From NCBI GenBank assembly GCA_012798745.1, contig JAAZMQ010000085.1:1-9174 (forward strand): DNA of 9,174 nt, written 5' to 3'. The DNA comes from Bacteroidales bacterium (GTDB lineage: Bacteria > Bacteroidota > Bacteroidia > Bacteroidales > Dysgonomonadaceae). The notes beneath the pieces are model-generated. The model was not told the origin of the DNA and searched no databases. It saw only the letters and a list, made by a program, of their open reading frames with translations. A program made the translations under genes and the position numbers. This document shows positions 1 through 6,523 of this stretch, in pieces. Numbering within the stretch: the stretch's first letter is position 1; every line of letters starts with the position of its first letter.

Positions 1-758
1 AAATTGTATATGGTCCCGTTCATAGTAGAAGAATGGGAATATCGCTAGGAATAAATCTCCTACCGAACGATGGTAAACTATGTTCGTTTGATTGTATTTA
101 TTGTGAATGTGGATTCAATAAAGATTTTCGCACAAATACACGTCTACCTGAAAAAGAACATGTAAAAGCAGCACTTGAAGAAAAATTACAATCGTTACGG
201 AAAGAAAATATACAACTTGATGTCATTACTTTTGCGGGAAATGGTGAACCAACCATGCATCCTAAATTTGCAGAAATAATAGACGATACTATATTTTTAC
301 GTAACCTCTACTACCCTACTGTAAAAATTAGTGTATTATCAAATGGCTCGCACTTATCAAAAATAAAAGTTTTTAAAGCATTACAAAAAGTCGATGAACC
401 TATTTTAAAACTCGATTCGGCTTTCGACGAAACCGTCAGACTTATTAATAGACCTAATTCACCTTATTACTCCGTTGCAAAACAAGTAGAGCTGTATAAA
501 AAATTCAATGGTAATTTTATTTTACAAACCATGTTTATTCGTGGCGAATTTGAAGGTAAGCAGATAGACAACACCACAGAAAAAGAGATTAACGCATGGT
601 TAGAGCTCATTAAAGAGATGAACCCACGCGAAGTGATGATTTATACTATTGATCGGCAAACACCTGCCAAACAGCTTAAAAAAGTACCTTTTAAGGAACT
701 TGAAAAAATTGCCAAAAAAGTAAACCAACTAGGAATTCAAACAAATATTGCAGGCTAA
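1..758 (+). CDS. Radical SAM protein, 5'-truncated by the window edge
   Basis: Probable [4Fe-4S] radical S-adenosylmethionine enzyme of the COG0731-like group; the substrate cannot be told from sequence. The first ATG is at 33, but the frame is open upstream to base 3 and reads IVYGPVHSRR directly into MGISLGINLLP. The GPVHSRR..G.SLGINLLP block is the conserved N-terminus of this family, so the true start lies before the window and ATG 33 is internal. Counting from that ATG, the cluster ligands are C17, C21 and C24 (CSFDCIYC, the CX3CX2C radical SAM signature), followed by a second cysteine-rich turn (ECGFN). GNGEPT at 69-74 is the SAM-contacting GGE-type motif. About 251 residues are visible and probably only a dozen or so are missing. 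It converges with ychF, with three bases between the stop codons. The family call is firm; the reaction is unknown. Confidence 0.88.
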   Translation, partial: IVYGPVHSRRMGISLGINLLPNDGKLCSFDCIYCECGFNKDFRTNTRLPEKEHVKAALEEKLQSLRKENIQLDVITFAGNGEPTMHPKFAEIIDDTIFLRNLYYPTVKISVLSNGSHLSKIKVFKALQKVDEPILKLDSAFDETVRLINRPNSPYYSVAKQVELYKKFNGNFILQTMFIRGEFEGKQIDNTTEKEINAWLELIKEMNPREVMIYTIDRQTPAKQLKKVPFKELEKIAKKVNQLGIQTNIAG

Positions 759-761
759 CAA

Positions 762-1865
762 TTAAACATTAAAACGAAAATACATAACATCACCATCTTC
801 AACAATATAATCCTTGCCTTCAATATACATTTTACCTGCTTCTTTCACAGCTGTTTCTGATCCATAAGTAATATAATCTTCATATTTGATTACTTCGGCA
901 CGAATAAAACCTTTTTCAAAATCTGAATGAATTACACCCGCACATTGTGGCGCTTTCCATCCTTTCCGGAATGTCCAAGCACGAACTTCCTGAGGTCCAG
1001 CTGTAAAAAACGTTTGTAAATTCAATAATTTATAGGCTGCTTTAATTAAACGATTCACACCGGACTCTTGTAAGCCTAATTCCGACAAAAAAACTTGTCT
1101 ATCTTCATAAGTATCCAATTCGGCTATTTCTGATTCGATTTTTGCAGCCACAACCAAAATCTCAGCATTTTCGTTTTTAACGGATTCTTGAAGAGCATCT
1201 ACATATGCATTTCCACTTATCACAGAAGCTTCATCCACATTACAAACATAAAGAATAGGTTTAGAGGTTAGTAAAAATAAATCACGTGCGATTCTTTCTT
1301 CATCTTTTGTCTTAAAGACAACTGAACGAGCCGGCTGCCCTCTTAATAAAGCTTCTCTAATTCTATTGTACACTTCGAAAGTAACTTTTGCATCTTTATC
1401 GCCACCTGTTTTAGCCTGTTTTTCAACTTTATTTATTCTCGATTCAATTGTTTCGAGGTCTTTTAATAACAATTCTGTATAGATTATTTCTTTATCACGA
1501 ACAGGATCCACTACCCCATCTATATGACTAATATTTTCATCATCAAAACACCGCAATACATGAATAATAGCATCTGTTTCACGAATATGTGAAAGAAATT
1601 TATTACCTAAACCTTCTCCTTTGCTTGCTCCTTTTACCAATCCGGCAATATCCACAATTTCAATAGTTGTTGGAACAATTTTTTGCGGATGCACCAGCTC
1701 TGCTAATTTATTCAATCGCTCGTCGGGTACAGTAATTACTCCCACATTAGGTTCAATGGTACAAAACGGAAAATTAGCTGCTTGAGCTTTCGCATTTGAT
1801 AAACAATTAAAAAGCGTAGATTTTCCTACGTTAGGAAGACCTATAATTCCACATTGAAGAGACAT
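762..1865 (-). CDS. ychF: YchF/OLA1 family ribosome-associated ATPase
   Basis: A 367-residue Obg-family P-loop protein of full usual length. G1 is GLPNVGKST (9-17), G3 is DIAGL (72-76), and the G4 position is NVDE (209-212) instead of NKxD; that change is the family hallmark that switches specificity from GTP to ATP. An insert predicted to be helical follows G3, and a TGS domain occupies about 283-366. His114, reported as needed for ATP hydrolysis in the E. coli protein, is present, as is Cys35 in FPFCTIEPN, linked there to redox inhibition. YchF binds ribosomes and is tied to stress and translation control. It lies 60 bp downstream of nadA on the same strand, so read-through is possible, but a promoter-like sequence sits in that gap. 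ATG at 1865 matches the family N-terminus. Confidence 0.97.
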   Translation of the reverse strand: MSLQCGIIGLPNVGKSTLFNCLSNAKAQAANFPFCTIEPNVGVITVPDERLNKLAELVHPQKIVPTTIEIVDIAGLVKGASKGEGLGNKFLSHIRETDAIIHVLRCFDDENISHIDGVVDPVRDKEIIYTELLLKDLETIESRINKVEKQAKTGGDKDAKVTFEVYNRIREALLRGQPARSVVFKTKDEERIARDLFLLTSKPILYVCNVDEASVISGNAYVDALQESVKNENAEILVVAAKIESEIAELDTYEDRQVFLSELGLQESGVNRLIKAAYKLLNLQTFFTAGPQEVRAWTFRKGWKAPQCAGVIHSDFEKGFIRAEVIKYEDYITYGSETAVKEAGKMYIEGKDYIVEDGDVMYFRFNV

Positions 1866-1887
1866 ATTTTTTGCTCTATTTTATTTT

Positions 1888-1920
1888 AAAAGATAATAAA
1901 AACACATTTTTTTTTACAAA
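1888..1920 (-). promoter_or_regulatory. Possible Bacteroidota promoter for ychF
   Basis: Reading the minus strand, TTTG (1917-1920) is followed after 21 bp by TATCTTTT (1888-1895), one mismatch from the TAnnTTTG -7 element of Bacteroidota primary-sigma promoters. Transcription would begin roughly 15-20 nt before the ychF ATG. The stretch is a low-complexity A/T run, so a chance match is quite possible. Confidence 0.3.
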
Positions 1921-1925
1921 AAAAC

Positions 1926-2870
1926 TCACAACCCATATTTTGAAGAAATTTCCAACATTTTTTTGATTGGTTTTACAGCCTTCAAACGGGTTTCTTCATC
2001 TATAAAAATTTCAGGAGTTTCATTTTTTAAACATAAATACAATTTTTCCAACGTATTCATACGCATGAAAACACATTCATTGCACGTATAAGCAGAATTC
2101 TTAGGAGGAGCAGGTATAAATTCCTTATCCGGATTCTCTTTCCTCATTTGATGTAAAATACCCACTTCTGTTGCGACAATAAATTGTTTTTTATCCGATG
2201 TTTTTGAAAATTTCAACATAGAAGAAGTAGAACCTACATGATCGGATATCTCTCTTAAATATGCAGGACATTCAGGATGAGTTAGCAATAATGCATCCGG
2301 GTATTGTTTTTTTAATTCAAGAATCCGTTCAAGAGAAAATTGCTGGTGTACATGGCAAGCACCATCCCACAACAACATCTCTCTTCCGGTTAATTTATTA
2401 ACATAATCGCCTAAATTTTTGTCAGGAGCAAAAATAATTTTCTCATCTCGTGGTAACGATGCAACTATTTGTGCCGCATTGGCAGAAGTAACCACAATAT
2501 CAGATAAAGCTTTGACGGCCGCAGAAGTATTTACATACGAAATAACTGTATAATCGGGATGCTTATCAATAAACTTCTGAAATTCATCGACCGGACAACT
2601 ATCCGACAATGAACACCCTGCTTTACTATTGGGAATAAAAACACGTTTCTCAGGGCTAAGAATTTTTGCCGTTTCCCCCATAAAATGAACTCCACACAAA
2701 ACAATAATATCAGCAGTTGTTTTAGCTGCCCATTGTGCTAAAGCAAGACTATCACCTATAAAATCGGCAATGTCTTGGATATCGCTGTCTTGATAAAAAT
2801 GAGACAAAATAACGGCATTCTTCTCTTTTCTGAGAATATTTATTTTTTTAATGATTTCCGATTTTTCCAT
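1926..2870 (-). CDS. nadA: Quinolinate synthase NadA
   Basis: Condenses iminoaspartate with dihydroxyacetone phosphate to quinolinate, the second step of de novo NAD synthesis; a cytosolic, oxygen-sensitive [4Fe-4S] enzyme. At 314 residues it is close to the compact NadA form. Three pseudo-repeated domains are recognisable: ILSHFYQ (21-27), LCGVHFMGETAKIL (58-71) and VTSANA (127-132). The likely cluster ligands are C86 (AGCSLSDSCP), C172 (GACHVH) and C266, which aligns with the E. coli C-terminal ligand because it precedes VFMRMN. C263 forms a CNEC pair with C266, as in the CxxC-type NadA proteins. HPEC (198-201) and GSTSSML (213-219) are conserved active-site segments. nadB and nadC are not adjacent in this window. 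It is divergent from dusB across a 463-bp gap and upstream of ychF. ATG 2870 gives the usual N-terminus. Confidence 0.97.
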   Translation of the reverse strand: MEKSEIIKKINILRKEKNAVILSHFYQDSDIQDIADFIGDSLALAQWAAKTTADIIVLCGVHFMGETAKILSPEKRVFIPNSKAGCSLSDSCPVDEFQKFIDKHPDYTVISYVNTSAAVKALSDIVVTSANAAQIVASLPRDEKIIFAPDKNLGDYVNKLTGREMLLWDGACHVHQQFSLERILELKKQYPDALLLTHPECPAYLREISDHVGSTSSMLKFSKTSDKKQFIVATEVGILHQMRKENPDKEFIPAPPKNSAYTCNECVFMRMNTLEKLYLCLKNETPEIFIDEETRLKAVKPIKKMLEISSKYGL

Positions 2871-2876
2871 ATCCCT

Positions 2877-2894
2877 TTATTATTATAATAATAA
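2877..2894. repeat. 18-bp perfect palindrome upstream of nadA
   Basis: TTATTATTA is followed directly by its reverse complement TAATAATAA, starting 7 bases before the nadA start codon. It could be an operator overlapping the nadA leader, but it is also a simple TTA/TAA repeat in very AT-rich DNA, so the symmetry may be incidental. Confidence 0.4.
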
Positions 2895-2931
2895 CTTTTT
2901 GAAAACAAATAATATGATAATAATGAATGGT

Positions 2932-2949
2932 TGTTGATAGTGTTGATTA
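2932..2949. repeat. Tandem DnaA-box-like 9-mers
   Basis: TGTTGATAG (2932-2940) is followed without spacing by TGTTGATTA (2941-2949). On the minus strand they read CTATCAACA and TAATCAACA, each two mismatches from the consensus DnaA box TTATCCACA. The head-to-tail arrangement directly abuts the AT-rich tract that starts at about 2947, as initiator sites often do next to an unwinding element. Confidence 0.4.
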
Positions 2950-3000
2950 TTTTTTCTTTTTATTTTTAAAATAAATATATCAACTTATTATTTTATTTTA
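2947..3000. other. 94% AT tract, possible DNA unwinding element
   Basis: Only three of 54 bases are G or C. T-runs dominate the first half and mixed A/T the second. It lies between the tandem DnaA-like boxes and the head-to-head pair at 3060-3081. The low duplex stability is directly visible; the unwinding role is inferred. Confidence 0.35.
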
Positions 3001-3021
3001 TCACCTGTAATGAACAAAATT

Positions 3022-3049
3022 TAAAGATTATAAACTCTGAAAATCTTTA
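3022..3049. repeat. Inverted repeat, 8-bp arms
   Basis: TAAAGATT (3022-3029) and AATCTTTA (3042-3049) are exact reverse complements with a 12-base loop. The stem is almost all A/T, so a stable transcript hairpin is unlikely. A protein-binding or cruciform role inside the candidate origin is possible but unproven. Confidence 0.35.
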
Positions 3050-3059
3050 TTTTATAAAT

Positions 3060-3081
3060 GTTATCGAAAACTGTTGATAAC
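3060..3081. repeat. Head-to-head DnaA-box-like pair
   Basis: GTTATC (3060-3065) and GATAAC (3076-3081) form an inverted repeat with a 10-base spacer. The right arm contains TGTTGATAA (3072-3080), whose reverse complement TTATCAACA differs from the consensus DnaA box at one position. The left arm reads TTATCGAAA (3061-3069), with two mismatches. The left box also overlaps a TCGAAAAC motif at 3064-3071. Confidence 0.45.
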
Positions 3082-3295
3082 CTGCAAAGTTAATAATTTA
3101 TTTCTTTTTTATTAAAGTCGTCAGTCGAAAACCCTTGGAAAGGGTGTTTAAAAAAAAGGATAAAAGTTGTTCCTTATTTCAAGATTCTATTTAATCCTAT
3201 TTATTTTCGTTTTTCAAAGAAAAGTTTTCGAAGATATCTTGATAATTTATAAACAGATTATCGACATGTAAATTATTTTGTCCCCTCGAAAACCC
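3064..3295. repeat. Four dispersed copies of the 8-mer TCGAAAAC
   Basis: Copies begin at 3064 (+), 3125 (+) and 3286 (+), and one lies inverted at 3224-3231 (as GTTTTCGA). The copies at 3125-3134 and 3286-3295 extend to the 10-mer TCGAAAACCC. I did not notice this 8-mer in the coding parts of the window. Four occurrences in about 230 bp of AT-rich DNA is many more than chance predicts, suggesting sites for one DNA-binding protein. The last copy lies in the spacer of the predicted dusB promoter. Confidence 0.5.
3237..3266. repeat. Second cluster of DnaA-box-like sites
   Basis: TTATCGACA at 3258-3266 is one mismatch from TTATCCACA. TCTTGATAA at 3237-3245 (minus strand TTATCAAGA) has two mismatches. 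They face each other with 12 bases between. They lie just before the dusB promoter. Confidence 0.4.
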
Positions 3296-3307
3296 ATGTT
3301 AAATTTG
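3277..3307 (+). promoter_or_regulatory. Bacteroidota promoter for dusB
   Basis: TTTG (3277-3280), an exactly 19-bp spacer, then TAAATTTG (3300-3307), a perfect match to the TTTG / TAnnTTTG consensus of Bacteroidota vegetative promoters. Transcription should start around 3312-3315, giving a leader of about 20 nt before the dusB ATG. A TCGAAAAC motif (3286-3293) occupies the spacer and could host a regulator. Confidence 0.7.
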
Positions 3308-3333
3308 TATATGGAAATTGTTTTTAGGGAATA

Positions 3334-4320
3334 ATGAAAATCGGGAATATAGAATTTGAAAATCATCCTGTATTTCTTGCTCCAATGGAAGATGTAACCG
3401 ATATTGGTTTCAGACTTTTATGTAAGAGATTTGGAGCAGACATGGTTTATACCGAATTTGTTTCGAGCGATGCGTTGGTGCGTAATATTGAACGAACGCT
3501 TCAAAAAATAAGCATTTGCGAAGAAGAGCGACCGCTGGCTATTCAAATTTATGGCCGTGATCCTAATGCTATGGCTGAAGCTGCTCAAATATGCGAAGAA
3601 GCCGATCCCGATATTATCGATATTAATTTTGGATGTCCTGTAAAAAAGGTTGCCGGAAAAGGAGCAGGAGCAGGCATGCTTCGCACACCGGAGTTAATGC
3701 TTGAAATTACTCGAAAAGTAGTAAATGCGGTTAAAAAACCTGTTACAGTGAAAACTCGCCTAGGTTGGGACGAAAATTCAAAAATTATTGTAACATTAGC
3801 CGAACAGTTGCAGGATTGCGGCATAGCTGCGTTAACTATTCATGGTCGTACGCGGTCTCAAATGTATACCGGCGAAGCAGACTGGGCGTTGATAAAAGAG
3901 GTAAAAAACAATCCACGCATGAGAATACCTGTTATAGGTAACGGAGATATCGATTCGCCTGAAGTATGTAAACAGCGTTTTGAAGAAACCGGTGTTGATG
4001 CTGTAATGATTGGGCGTGCAACTTTTGGTCGTCCCTGGATATTCCGCGAGGTGAAACACTATTTAAAAACCGGTGAAAAATTACCGCCCGAATCCTTCCA
4101 TTGGTATTTGGACGTGTTAAAGCAACAGATATTGGAAAGCATAAACCGATTGGATGAACGACGTGGTATTTTGCATAGCCGTCGTCATTTAGCGGCTACT
4201 CCCCTATTTAAAGGGATCCCCGATTTTAGGCAGACGCGTATCGCCATGCTTCGGGCAAACACCCTTAATGAACTTTTTGCCATAATGGATGAAATACCCG
4301 AAAAGTTTCATCTCGATTAA
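3334..4320 (+). CDS. dusB: tRNA-dihydrouridine synthase, DusB/NifR3 family
   Basis: FMN- and NADPH-dependent reduction of uridine to dihydrouridine in the tRNA D-loop (U17 for E. coli DusB). The 328 residues form an N-terminal FMN TIM barrel (about 1-240) and a C-terminal helical tRNA-binding domain. Visible motifs: LAPMEDVTD (15-23) at the FMN site, INFGCPVKKV with the catalytic acid C101, KTRLGW with K140, IHGRTRSQMYTG (169-180), GNGDI (202-206) and MIGR (225-228) for the phosphate. It belongs to the NifR3 group by the GCPVKKV form and overall pattern. A perfect promoter lies upstream and no strong Shine-Dalgarno is seen, as is common in this phylum. Its TAA directly abuts the stop of the convergent S41 gene. 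DusB rather than another Dus is the best fit. Confidence 0.95.
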   Translation: MKIGNIEFENHPVFLAPMEDVTDIGFRLLCKRFGADMVYTEFVSSDALVRNIERTLQKISICEEERPLAIQIYGRDPNAMAEAAQICEEADPDIIDINFGCPVKKVAGKGAGAGMLRTPELMLEITRKVVNAVKKPVTVKTRLGWDENSKIIVTLAEQLQDCGIAALTIHGRTRSQMYTGEADWALIKEVKNNPRMRIPVIGNGDIDSPEVCKQRFEETGVDAVMIGRATFGRPWIFREVKHYLKTGEKLPPESFHWYLDVLKQQILESINRLDERRGILHSRRHLAATPLFKGIPDFRQTRIAMLRANTLNELFAIMDEIPEKFHLD

Positions 4321-5868
4321 CTATTTATTTGTTTCCTGTAATTTTTTTAGATCGGTAGATGTAAAAGGTATATTATCCACATTTACCGACCGTCGGATTT
4401 TTTCTTCTTTAGGAGAACAAAGGTCGGCTTCCCTCATTTTTATCTCCGGGATACTCCTTGATAAAGCTACAGATGGTGCGATAGGTTGACCGGTGATTAA
4501 TGAGATAGCTGCGGATAACAAGTAATCGGTTGAATCACCAATAGCCACCCATGATGCAGGATCATTTTCTAAAGAAGTTACCGGATAATCAGGTATTAAA
4601 TACCCCGGATTTAGGAAATTGTTTTCATTTTTATCTGTATATGTAGCTACGATGGGTTGCATTGCCCAATTTTTTAGCGAAAATTTTTCTTCTTCGTTTA
4701 ATTCAATTTCGTCATAAACATTTACTGCCCTATTATAGCCGTTTTCATCGGGGAAAGTATTATAGGCATGGATTGTCCATGATGCAGTGTATTTTCCTCC
4801 TGTGATGCTTCCTACATGATTTACCTTCATATAAGGTCTTAAACAAAAGGTAGTAAGTTCCGACGCAGAATATGTATAGTTTGTAGCTATAATATACACA
4901 TTGTTTAGGTTGAGATTAGCATCCAACGGATTCGGTTCCACTTTTTGTCTGTAAACACCCAAAGAATCACTTCTGCTAATCTCTTCCGCATCGAAGAATG
5001 CATTTAACCAGGGATTATAAGACAATATGGTGAAAACCGATTTCTTTTCCACTTCTGATCGTGGGGCAATCAGCGAACCCAAATAAGTAGCTGCCGATAT
5101 ATCGCCTCCGGGATTATACCTCAGGTCAACTATCAGATCGGTAACCCCTACTTCTTTAAATTTTGCAAAGGCATTGTATAGGCTTTGATTGTAATTGCTT
5201 ATAAAATCTGTGTAAAACAGATATGCAATTTTTTTGCCTTGTTCGGGATAGTTATAAACATGCGTGTAAAGCACCGGATCGGTATTGATTTTACGAGGAG
5301 TAATGGATATATCACGGTAGGTTTCAAAAAATTGGTCGTATACCTTAAAGTTAACGGTTTGAGTGGATCCAAAAAGAGTTAAATAATTGGATAAAGTGAT
5401 TGGTTCGTCGTTGATATGCGTAATAATATCCCCTCTTTTCAGTTCTGCTTCCGAAGCAGGTGTGTTGGGGAATACATATCTTACCACAGCCACGAGGTTT
5501 GTCATCGTATCATCAGCCCATAGGAGTGTAGGCGAAAAGCCAAAAGCATCGTTCGATTCGCCTTCAAAATCGGCCAGCAACCCTTTTACATCATTTGTTA
5601 TCCATGACCATTCGTTTATCAAATCTATCGGGTGAAGAAGACTTTCAAAATATTTTTCCGGATCATTATATCTCTGTGAGGGTTTTTTCCCTACGATATA
5701 TTTTGCCCAAAGATAAGATAAAGACATTCCCCGATATACAAACTGTGATACGATCAGAGGATTTTCGTTTAACTCCGGTTGTTCTTCTAAAGGCTCATCT
5801 TCAGAGCAAGTAGAAAAGGTTAACAGCAAAGCTATCGCTAAAAAGAGATGGGTAAAATATTTTTTCAT
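4321..5868 (-). CDS. S41-family (tail-specific/CtpA-type) peptidase, predicted surface lipoprotein
   Basis: A 515-residue serine peptidase on the cell envelope. A type II signal peptide (1-20, KK then a hydrophobic run) ends at lipidated C21 in LLTFSTCSEDE. The SEDE after the cysteine fits the S-(D/E)3 surface-export signal of Bacteroidota lipoproteins. An N-terminal helical region (about 38-100) is followed by a PDZ-like domain (about 110-180) and the S41 catalytic core (about 210-415). The core shows DLRYNPGGD (248-256), YSASE with nucleophile S334, and GGK with general base K359. The Ser-Lys spacing of 25 equals that of E. coli Prc. The C-terminal 100 residues are family-specific. It is the last gene of the fabI-yciO unit, 15 bp after yciO. 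The substrate is unknown. Confidence 0.93.
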   Translation of the reverse strand: MKKYFTHLFLAIALLLTFSTCSEDEPLEEQPELNENPLIVSQFVYRGMSLSYLWAKYIVGKKPSQRYNDPEKYFESLLHPIDLINEWSWITNDVKGLLADFEGESNDAFGFSPTLLWADDTMTNLVAVVRYVFPNTPASEAELKRGDIITHINDEPITLSNYLTLFGSTQTVNFKVYDQFFETYRDISITPRKINTDPVLYTHVYNYPEQGKKIAYLFYTDFISNYNQSLYNAFAKFKEVGVTDLIVDLRYNPGGDISAATYLGSLIAPRSEVEKKSVFTILSYNPWLNAFFDAEEISRSDSLGVYRQKVEPNPLDANLNLNNVYIIATNYTYSASELTTFCLRPYMKVNHVGSITGGKYTASWTIHAYNTFPDENGYNRAVNVYDEIELNEEEKFSLKNWAMQPIVATYTDKNENNFLNPGYLIPDYPVTSLENDPASWVAIGDSTDYLLSAAISLITGQPIAPSVALSRSIPEIKMREADLCSPKEEKIRRSVNVDNIPFTSTDLKKLQETNK

Positions 5869-5883
5869 TATAAATCGGAATTT

Positions 5884-6492
5884 TTATAGTATCAATATGC
5901 CTTTTCCTTGACGAATAATTTTGGGCTCGTCTGTTGTGCAATCAACAACCGTTGAGGGTTCGATACCGCCATAACCTCCATCGATAACGATATCGGCAAA
6001 GTTTTCCCATTTTTCGTGAATAAGTTCCGGGTCGGTAATGTATTCAATCTCGTCGTTTTCGTCTTTTATCGAAGTGCTTAAAACGGGATTTCCCAGCTGC
6101 TTAACAATTTCACGAATAATATTGTTGTCGGGTACGCGAATACCTACTGTTTTCTTTTTCTTATATATTTTAGGCAATGATGAAGTTGTCGGGAGAATAA
6201 AAGTAAAGGGCCCGGGTAGATTTTTCTTCATCAATTTGAAAACAGGGGTGCTCACTTTGGCGTATTCACTGATGTTGCTCAAATCGTGACAAATGATCGA
6301 CAGGTTGTGCTTTTGGGGATTGATTCCCTTCAAAGCACAAATTTTTTCAACAGCGCGCACATTCAGTGCATCACAGCCAATGGCATAAAGAGTATCGGTA
6401 GGATAAATAATTATTCCCCCGTCGCGCAGTACGGAAACTACCTTTTCGATTTCGCGGGGGTTGGGGTTGTCCGGATGAATTTTTATAAGCAT
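5884..6492 (-). CDS. yciO: YciO-type Sua5/YrdC domain protein
   Basis: A 202-residue single-domain YrdC-fold protein, the fold of L-threonylcarbamoyladenylate synthase (first step of tRNA t6A37). It resembles the YciO branch more than TsaC: the start IKIHPDNPNPREI, YPTDTLYAIGC (30-40), KHNLSIICHDLS (61-72), LPGPFTFIL (92-100), VGIRVPDN (116-123), LSTS (138-141) and STVVDCT (180-186) all follow E. coli YciO order. Whether YciO proteins are the main t6A enzyme is doubtful, so the reaction should be held as probable nucleotide or carbamoyl-AMP chemistry. The frame is open to an ATG at 6567, but that start would overlap fabI by 44 bp; ATG 6492 matches the family N-terminus and leaves a 31-bp gap, so it was chosen. 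Likely cotranscribed with fabI and the S41 gene. Confidence 0.92.
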   Translation of the reverse strand: MLIKIHPDNPNPREIEKVVSVLRDGGIIIYPTDTLYAIGCDALNVRAVEKICALKGINPQKHNLSIICHDLSNISEYAKVSTPVFKLMKKNLPGPFTFILPTTSSLPKIYKKKKTVGIRVPDNNIIREIVKQLGNPVLSTSIKDENDEIEYITDPELIHEKWENFADIVIDGGYGGIEPSTVVDCTTDEPKIIRQGKGILIL

Positions 6493-6523
6493 AACAAATA
6501 CAAAATTAAAAAAATATTCAGAT

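Larger units (their letters stand above)
2871..3333. other. Gene-free 463-bp AT-rich region; candidate replication origin
   Basis: No ORF longer than a dozen codons is seen. Visible content: an 18-bp palindrome beside nadA, tandem and head-to-head DnaA-box-like 9-mers, a 94% AT tract (2947-3000), a second cluster of boxes near 3237-3266, four TCGAAAAC 8-mers, and the dusB promoter. In sampled 60-base lines, + strand G/C totals were about 93/134 left of the gap and 195/175 right of it. A change from C-excess to G-excess read left to right is what is expected at an origin rather than a terminus. Known biology: bacterial origins combine DnaA boxes, an AT-rich unwinding element and a GC-skew switch, and they need not adjoin dnaA. 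The origin call is inference; it could instead be only a long divergent regulatory region. Confidence 0.45.

Noticed and set aside
762..2870. Acquired (foreign) origin for the AT-rich left genes
   Set aside because: ychF and nadA are core genes with normal motifs, and no integrase, transposase, tRNA or flanking repeat is present.
3131..3145. Hairpin ACCCTT-GGA-AAGGGT as a terminator
   Set aside because: It is not downstream of either gene (both flanking genes diverge), and it lacks a clear U-tract on either strand.
3296..3334. 12-codon ORF ending TAATG on the dusB start, resembling a leader peptide
   Set aside because: Its ATG lies upstream of the -7 element of the predicted dusB promoter, so it would not be in the transcript.
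5387..5635. 82-codon + strand ORF inside the S41 gene, with similar ones at 5185-5382 and 5595-5813
   Set aside because: All are antisense to the PDZ/S41 domains and show no family features.
6501..6508. Perfect TAnnTTTG (minus strand TAATTTTG) between fabI and yciO
   Set aside because: It is only 8 bp before the yciO ATG, so the transcript would be almost leaderless; likely chance in A/T-rich DNA.
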